In this document: one piece after another, positions 5,049 to 7,353 of the stretch
Layout: every line of letters starts with the position of its first letter
How positions within the stretch are numbered: position 1 is the first letter of the stretch
NCBI GenBank assembly: GCA_027457185.1
Contig: DAIDTN010000092.1
Span: 1-7,353, forward strand
From: Burkholderiales bacterium
GTDB lineage: Bacteria > Pseudomonadota > Gammaproteobacteria > Burkholderiales > SG8-39
Length of the DNA stretch: 7,353 bases
Reading direction: 5' to 3'
Notes under the pieces: generated by a model
What the model was told of the DNA's origin: nothing
The model's database searches: none
The model's input: only the letters and a program-made list of their open reading frames with translations
Program-made: the position numbers and the translations under genes

Positions 5049-6892
5049 AACCGAAACACATCGAAGCCGTCAACGACTTCGTCGTCAAGTTCGCCAACGT
5101 CAACGGTTCGGGCTCGGCTTCGGCCAACGAACTGTTCGCGCGTTCCATCCTGCGCATGGGCGTGCCGGTGAGCCCGCGCAACATCTTCCCCTCCAATATC
5201 CAGGGCCTGCCGACCTGGTACGAAGTGCGGGTGACGGAGAAAGGCTGGCGCGGCCGCCGCGGCGGGGTCGACCTGATGGTGGCGATGAATCCGCAAACCT
5301 GGAACCAGGACCTGGCCGAGATCACGCCCGGGGGGTATCTGTTCTACGACAGCACGCGGCCGTTGCCGGCCTCAAGGCTGCGTGAGGACATCAATGTTCT
5401 CGGCATGCCGCTCACCGACATCTGCAACGCCACCTACGACGACTCGCGCCAGCGGCAGTTGTTCAAGAATATCATTTACGTCGGTGCGCTCGCCGCCCTG
5501 CTCGACATGGACGCCGGCGCGATCGCCGAACTGATCGGCGAGCAGTATAAGGGCAAGGAAAAACTGCTCAAGCCCAATCTGAACGCGATGCAGATGGGGC
5601 GCGACTACGCGCTCGCCCACCTCAAGTGCCCGATCGGCCTGCGCGTCAAGCGGGCCGACGCCGTCGGCAACAAGATCTTCATGGAGGGCAACAGCGCCAC
5701 CGCGCTGGGCGCGGTGTACGGCGGCGCCACCGTGTGCGCCTGGTACCCGATCACCCCGTCCTCCTCGGTCGCCGAGGCGTTCGAGCGCTACTGCAAGCGC
5801 CTGCGCGTGGATCAGGCGAGCGGCAAGAACAAATTCGCCATCGTGCAGGCCGAGGACGAACTCGCTTCGGTCGGTATCGTCACCGGCGCCGGCTGGAACG
5901 GCGCGCGCGCCTTCACCGCCACCTCGGGGCCGGGCATCTCGCTGATGACGGAATTCATCGGCCTTGCCTACTTTGCCGAGATTCCGGTGACCATCGTCGA
6001 CGTGCAGCGCGGCGGCCCCTCCACCGGCATGCCGACGCGCACGCAGCAGGCCGACATCCTGTCCACCGCCTACGCCTCGCACGGCGACACCAAGCATGTG
6101 CTGCTGTTCCCGGAAGATCCGAAAGAATGCTTCGAGTTCACCGCGCAGGCCTTGGACCTCGCCGACCGGCTGCAGACGCCGGTGTTCGTGATGACCGACC
6201 TCGACATCGGCATGAACACGCGCCTGTGCGATCCGCTCGAGTGGGACGACGCCAAGGCCTACGACCGCGGCAAGGTCATGAGCGCGGAAGAACTGCAGGC
6301 AGGCAAGGACTTCGGCCGTTATCTCGACGTGGACGGCGACGGCATTCCCTATCGCACCTATCCCGGCACACATCCCACGCGCGGCGCCTATTTCACCCGC
6401 GGCACGACCAAGGATCGCTACGCGCGCTATTCCGAGGCGGGCCCGGACTACGTCGACAATATGCAGCGCCTGCTGAAGAAGTTCGAGACCGCGAAGACGC
6501 TGGTGCCCAAGCCTCTGCTCACCGCGGCGCAGTACCCGGCCCGTTTCGGCGTGCTTTATTTCGGCTCCACCAGCCCGGCGATGGCCGAGGCGCTCGCTGC
6601 GCTCGCGGCGCAGGGCATCTACGTCAACGCGCTGCGCGTGCGCGCGTTTCCGTTCCAGGCCGAGATCGCCGACTTCGTCGCCGCGCATTCGAAGGTGTTC
6701 GTGGTCGAGCAGAACCGCGACGCGCAGCTGAAAACGCTGCTGGTGAACGAGGCCCACATCAACCCGGCGAGCCTGATCTCGGTGCTGCATTACGACGGCA
6801 CCCCGATCACCGCGCGCTTCATCGTCAAGGAAATCGCGGCGGTCGCCGCGGCGCTCAACGTGCGCCCGATCAAAAAGGACAAAGCGGCGTGA
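5045..6892 (+). CDS. korA: KorA: fused gamma-alpha subunit, 2-oxoacid oxidoreductase
   Basis: This 615-residue cytoplasmic catalytic subunit joins a gamma domain (about residues 12-195, beginning NGSGSASANELFARS) to an alpha domain (about 210-610). The alpha domain carries the signature YPITPSS at 234-240, which takes part in 2-oxoacid binding in this superfamily. It also has TSGPGISLM at 293-301, QRGGPSTGMPTRTQQAD at 321-337 and, near the C-terminus, VEQNRDAQL at 554-562. The fused gamma-alpha layout and length match KorA-type 2-oxoglutarate oxidoreductases (archaeal OFOR large subunit, mycobacterial KorA). With KorB it should convert a 2-oxoacid plus CoA to acyl-CoA plus CO2, releasing two electrons. 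2-Oxoglutarate is the most likely substrate, but pyruvate or other 2-oxoacids cannot be excluded from motifs alone. The start at 5045 overlaps the korC stop; the only Shine-Dalgarno-like sequence is a weak purine run near 5025-5032, consistent with coupling. A much longer upstream in-frame extension is a shadow of korC. Confidence 0.88.
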   Translation: MKPKHIEAVNDFVVKFANVNGSGSASANELFARSILRMGVPVSPRNIFPSNIQGLPTWYEVRVTEKGWRGRRGGVDLMVAMNPQTWNQDLAEITPGGYLFYDSTRPLPASRLREDINVLGMPLTDICNATYDDSRQRQLFKNIIYVGALAALLDMDAGAIAELIGEQYKGKEKLLKPNLNAMQMGRDYALAHLKCPIGLRVKRADAVGNKIFMEGNSATALGAVYGGATVCAWYPITPSSSVAEAFERYCKRLRVDQASGKNKFAIVQAEDELASVGIVTGAGWNGARAFTATSGPGISLMTEFIGLAYFAEIPVTIVDVQRGGPSTGMPTRTQQADILSTAYASHGDTKHVLLFPEDPKECFEFTAQALDLADRLQTPVFVMTDLDIGMNTRLCDPLEWDDAKAYDRGKVMSAEELQAGKDFGRYLDVDGDGIPYRTYPGTHPTRGAYFTRGTTKDRYARYSEAGPDYVDNMQRLLKKFETAKTLVPKPLLTAAQYPARFGVLYFGSTSPAMAEALAALAAQGIYVNALRVRAFPFQAEIADFVAAHSKVFVVEQNRDAQLKTLLVNEAHINPASLISVLHYDGTPITARFIVKEIAAVAAALNVRPIKKDKAA

Positions 6893-7035
6893 CCGTGACA
6901 AATTCAAAACATTTTATTTCTGAACTTGGCCGCGATTGTGGATTAGCCGGCATATCGATTGCCAATTTTGGCAATGATGCGGACGTATCGCTGAAGTCTG
7001 TCCGCGAGTGCACAGCCATGCGGGGACAGCCATGA
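6889..7035 (+). CDS. Possible 48-residue ORF in korA-korB spacer
   Basis: A GTG at 6889 opens a 48-codon frame that ends in TGA at 7033-7035. It overlaps the korA stop by four bases (GTGA) and the korB start by four (ATGA), and AAGGA sits 9 bases upstream (6875-6879). The translation includes KHFISELGRDCGLAGISIAN and has two cysteines (C17, C41) but no domain I recognise. I noted only a faint resemblance of the SELGRDCGLAG stretch to N-termini of CesT-like chaperones. Codon choice is far more AT-rich than in korA or korB (32 of 80 bases are G or C in 6901-6980, my count). It may be a real microprotein, a gene remnant, or a spacer open by chance. Confidence 0.3.
   Translation: MTVTNSKHFISELGRDCGLAGISIANFGNDADVSLKSVRECTAMRGQP
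6958..6975. repeat. Inverted repeat ATTGCCAA-TT-TTGGCAAT
   Basis: A perfect 8-bp inverted repeat with a 2-bp centre in the korA-korB spacer. In RNA it could form a 6-bp stem with a 6-nt loop; in DNA it is a near-continuous palindrome of the kind bound by dimeric regulators. No T-tract follows, so it is not a standard terminator. Role unknown. Confidence 0.55.
7012..7034 (+). repeat. Direct repeat ACAGCCATG at the korB start
   Basis: ACAGCCATG occurs at 7012-7020 and again at 7026-7034, with a 14-bp period; the second copy contains the korB ATG. The first copy's ATG is in a different frame from korB and runs only to the stop that overlaps the korB start. This may be a small tandem duplication of the initiation region. 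Confidence 0.5.
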
Positions 7036-7353
7036 CCTATCTGACCAAGCCGAAACTCCATCACCCGACGCTGCAGAAGAACAAGGTCGGCTACACGCGC
7101 CGCGACTACGAGGGCAGGATCTCGACGCTGTGCGCCGGCTGCGGCCACGATTCGATCTCGGCCGCGATCATCCAGGCCTGCTGGGAGCTCGACATCCAGC
7201 CGCACCGCGTGGCCAAGCTCTCCGGCATCGGCTGCAGCTCGAAAACGCCGGATTATTTTCTCGGCAACTCGCACGGTTTCAACAGCGTGCATGGCAGGAT
7301 GCCCTCGGTGCTGACCGGCGCCAACCTCGCCAACCGCGAGCTGATCTACCTCG
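7032..7353 (+). CDS. korB: KorB: TPP/Fe-S beta subunit (partial)
   Basis: The first 107 residues of a 2-oxoacid:acceptor oxidoreductase beta subunit are visible and the gene runs off the right edge. The beta subunit binds thiamine diphosphate and one [4Fe-4S] cluster and partners KorA. Cluster ligands C34 and C37 (CAGCGH) and C68 (in SGIGCSSK) are present; the fourth Cys would lie outside the window. The spacing (31 residues from C37 to C68, then K71 three on) equals that of Cys15, Cys46 and Lys49 in the Sulfolobus enzyme as I remember it. That lysine is linked there to 2-oxoacid recognition. GNSHGFNSVHGRMPSVLTGAN at 78-98 is also typical. The ATG at 7032 has GGGGA at 7022-7026 as a ribosome site. 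It is preceded by a 139-bp spacer after korA, longer than the tight coupling between korC and korA. Confidence 0.9.
   Translation, partial: MTYLTKPKLHHPTLQKNKVGYTRRDYEGRISTLCAGCGHDSISAAIIQACWELDIQPHRVAKLSGIGCSSKTPDYFLGNSHGFNSVHGRMPSVLTGANLANRELIYL

Noticed and set aside
5372..6907. A 511-codon open frame on the minus strand opposite korA
   Set aside because: It lies wholly antisense to korA, whose family motifs are clear. Its Arg/His/Ala/Val-rich translation matches no family I recognise.

Overview
The window is GC-rich DNA that looks like a betaproteobacterial chromosome, possibly from an anaerobic or denitrifying lineage such as Rhodocyclales or Sterolibacteriaceae-like bacteria. This placement is inferred from gene content and protein similarity recalled from memory; no search was run.

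Left part (1-2764, all on the minus strand, read right to left): a DUF1269/YflT-like general stress protein (2213-2764), then a patatin-like phospholipase (878-2116), then an acetoacetate decarboxylase (102-881). The last two overlap by four bases (ATGA) and are almost certainly translationally coupled. The decarboxylase is interrupted at its very 3' end by the left end of an IS5-family insertion sequence (1-138), whose transposase start (1-62) runs off the window. The catalytic core of the decarboxylase is intact, but about its last 12 residues are read from IS DNA.

Middle (2765-3188): a 424-bp divergent intergenic region. It holds two inverted repeats, some short scattered repeats, and a plausible sigma70-type promoter pointing right.

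Right part (3189-7353, plus strand): a three-gene operon for a 2-oxoacid oxidoreductase of the 2-oxoglutarate:NAD(P)+/ferredoxin type. Its order is korC (FAD/NAD(P)/Fe-S electron-transfer subunit), korA (fused gamma-alpha subunit) and korB (TPP/Fe-S beta subunit, cut by the window edge). KorA and KorB would oxidatively decarboxylate the 2-oxoacid to its acyl-CoA. KorC would pass the electrons to or from NAD(P), as described for the 2-oxoglutarate:NADP+ oxidoreductase of Azoarcus evansii, which is linked to the anaerobic benzoyl-CoA pathway. korC and korA overlap by ATGA. korA and korB are separated by an unusually AT-rich 139-bp spacer containing an 18-bp inverted repeat and a possible 48-codon ORF that overlaps both neighbours by four bases.

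The most noteworthy points are the IS5 insertion that creates a chimeric decarboxylase C-terminus, a hairpin just in front of the transposase start, and the unexplained korA-korB spacer. I found no convincing wholly new system, CRISPR array, tRNA or rRNA.
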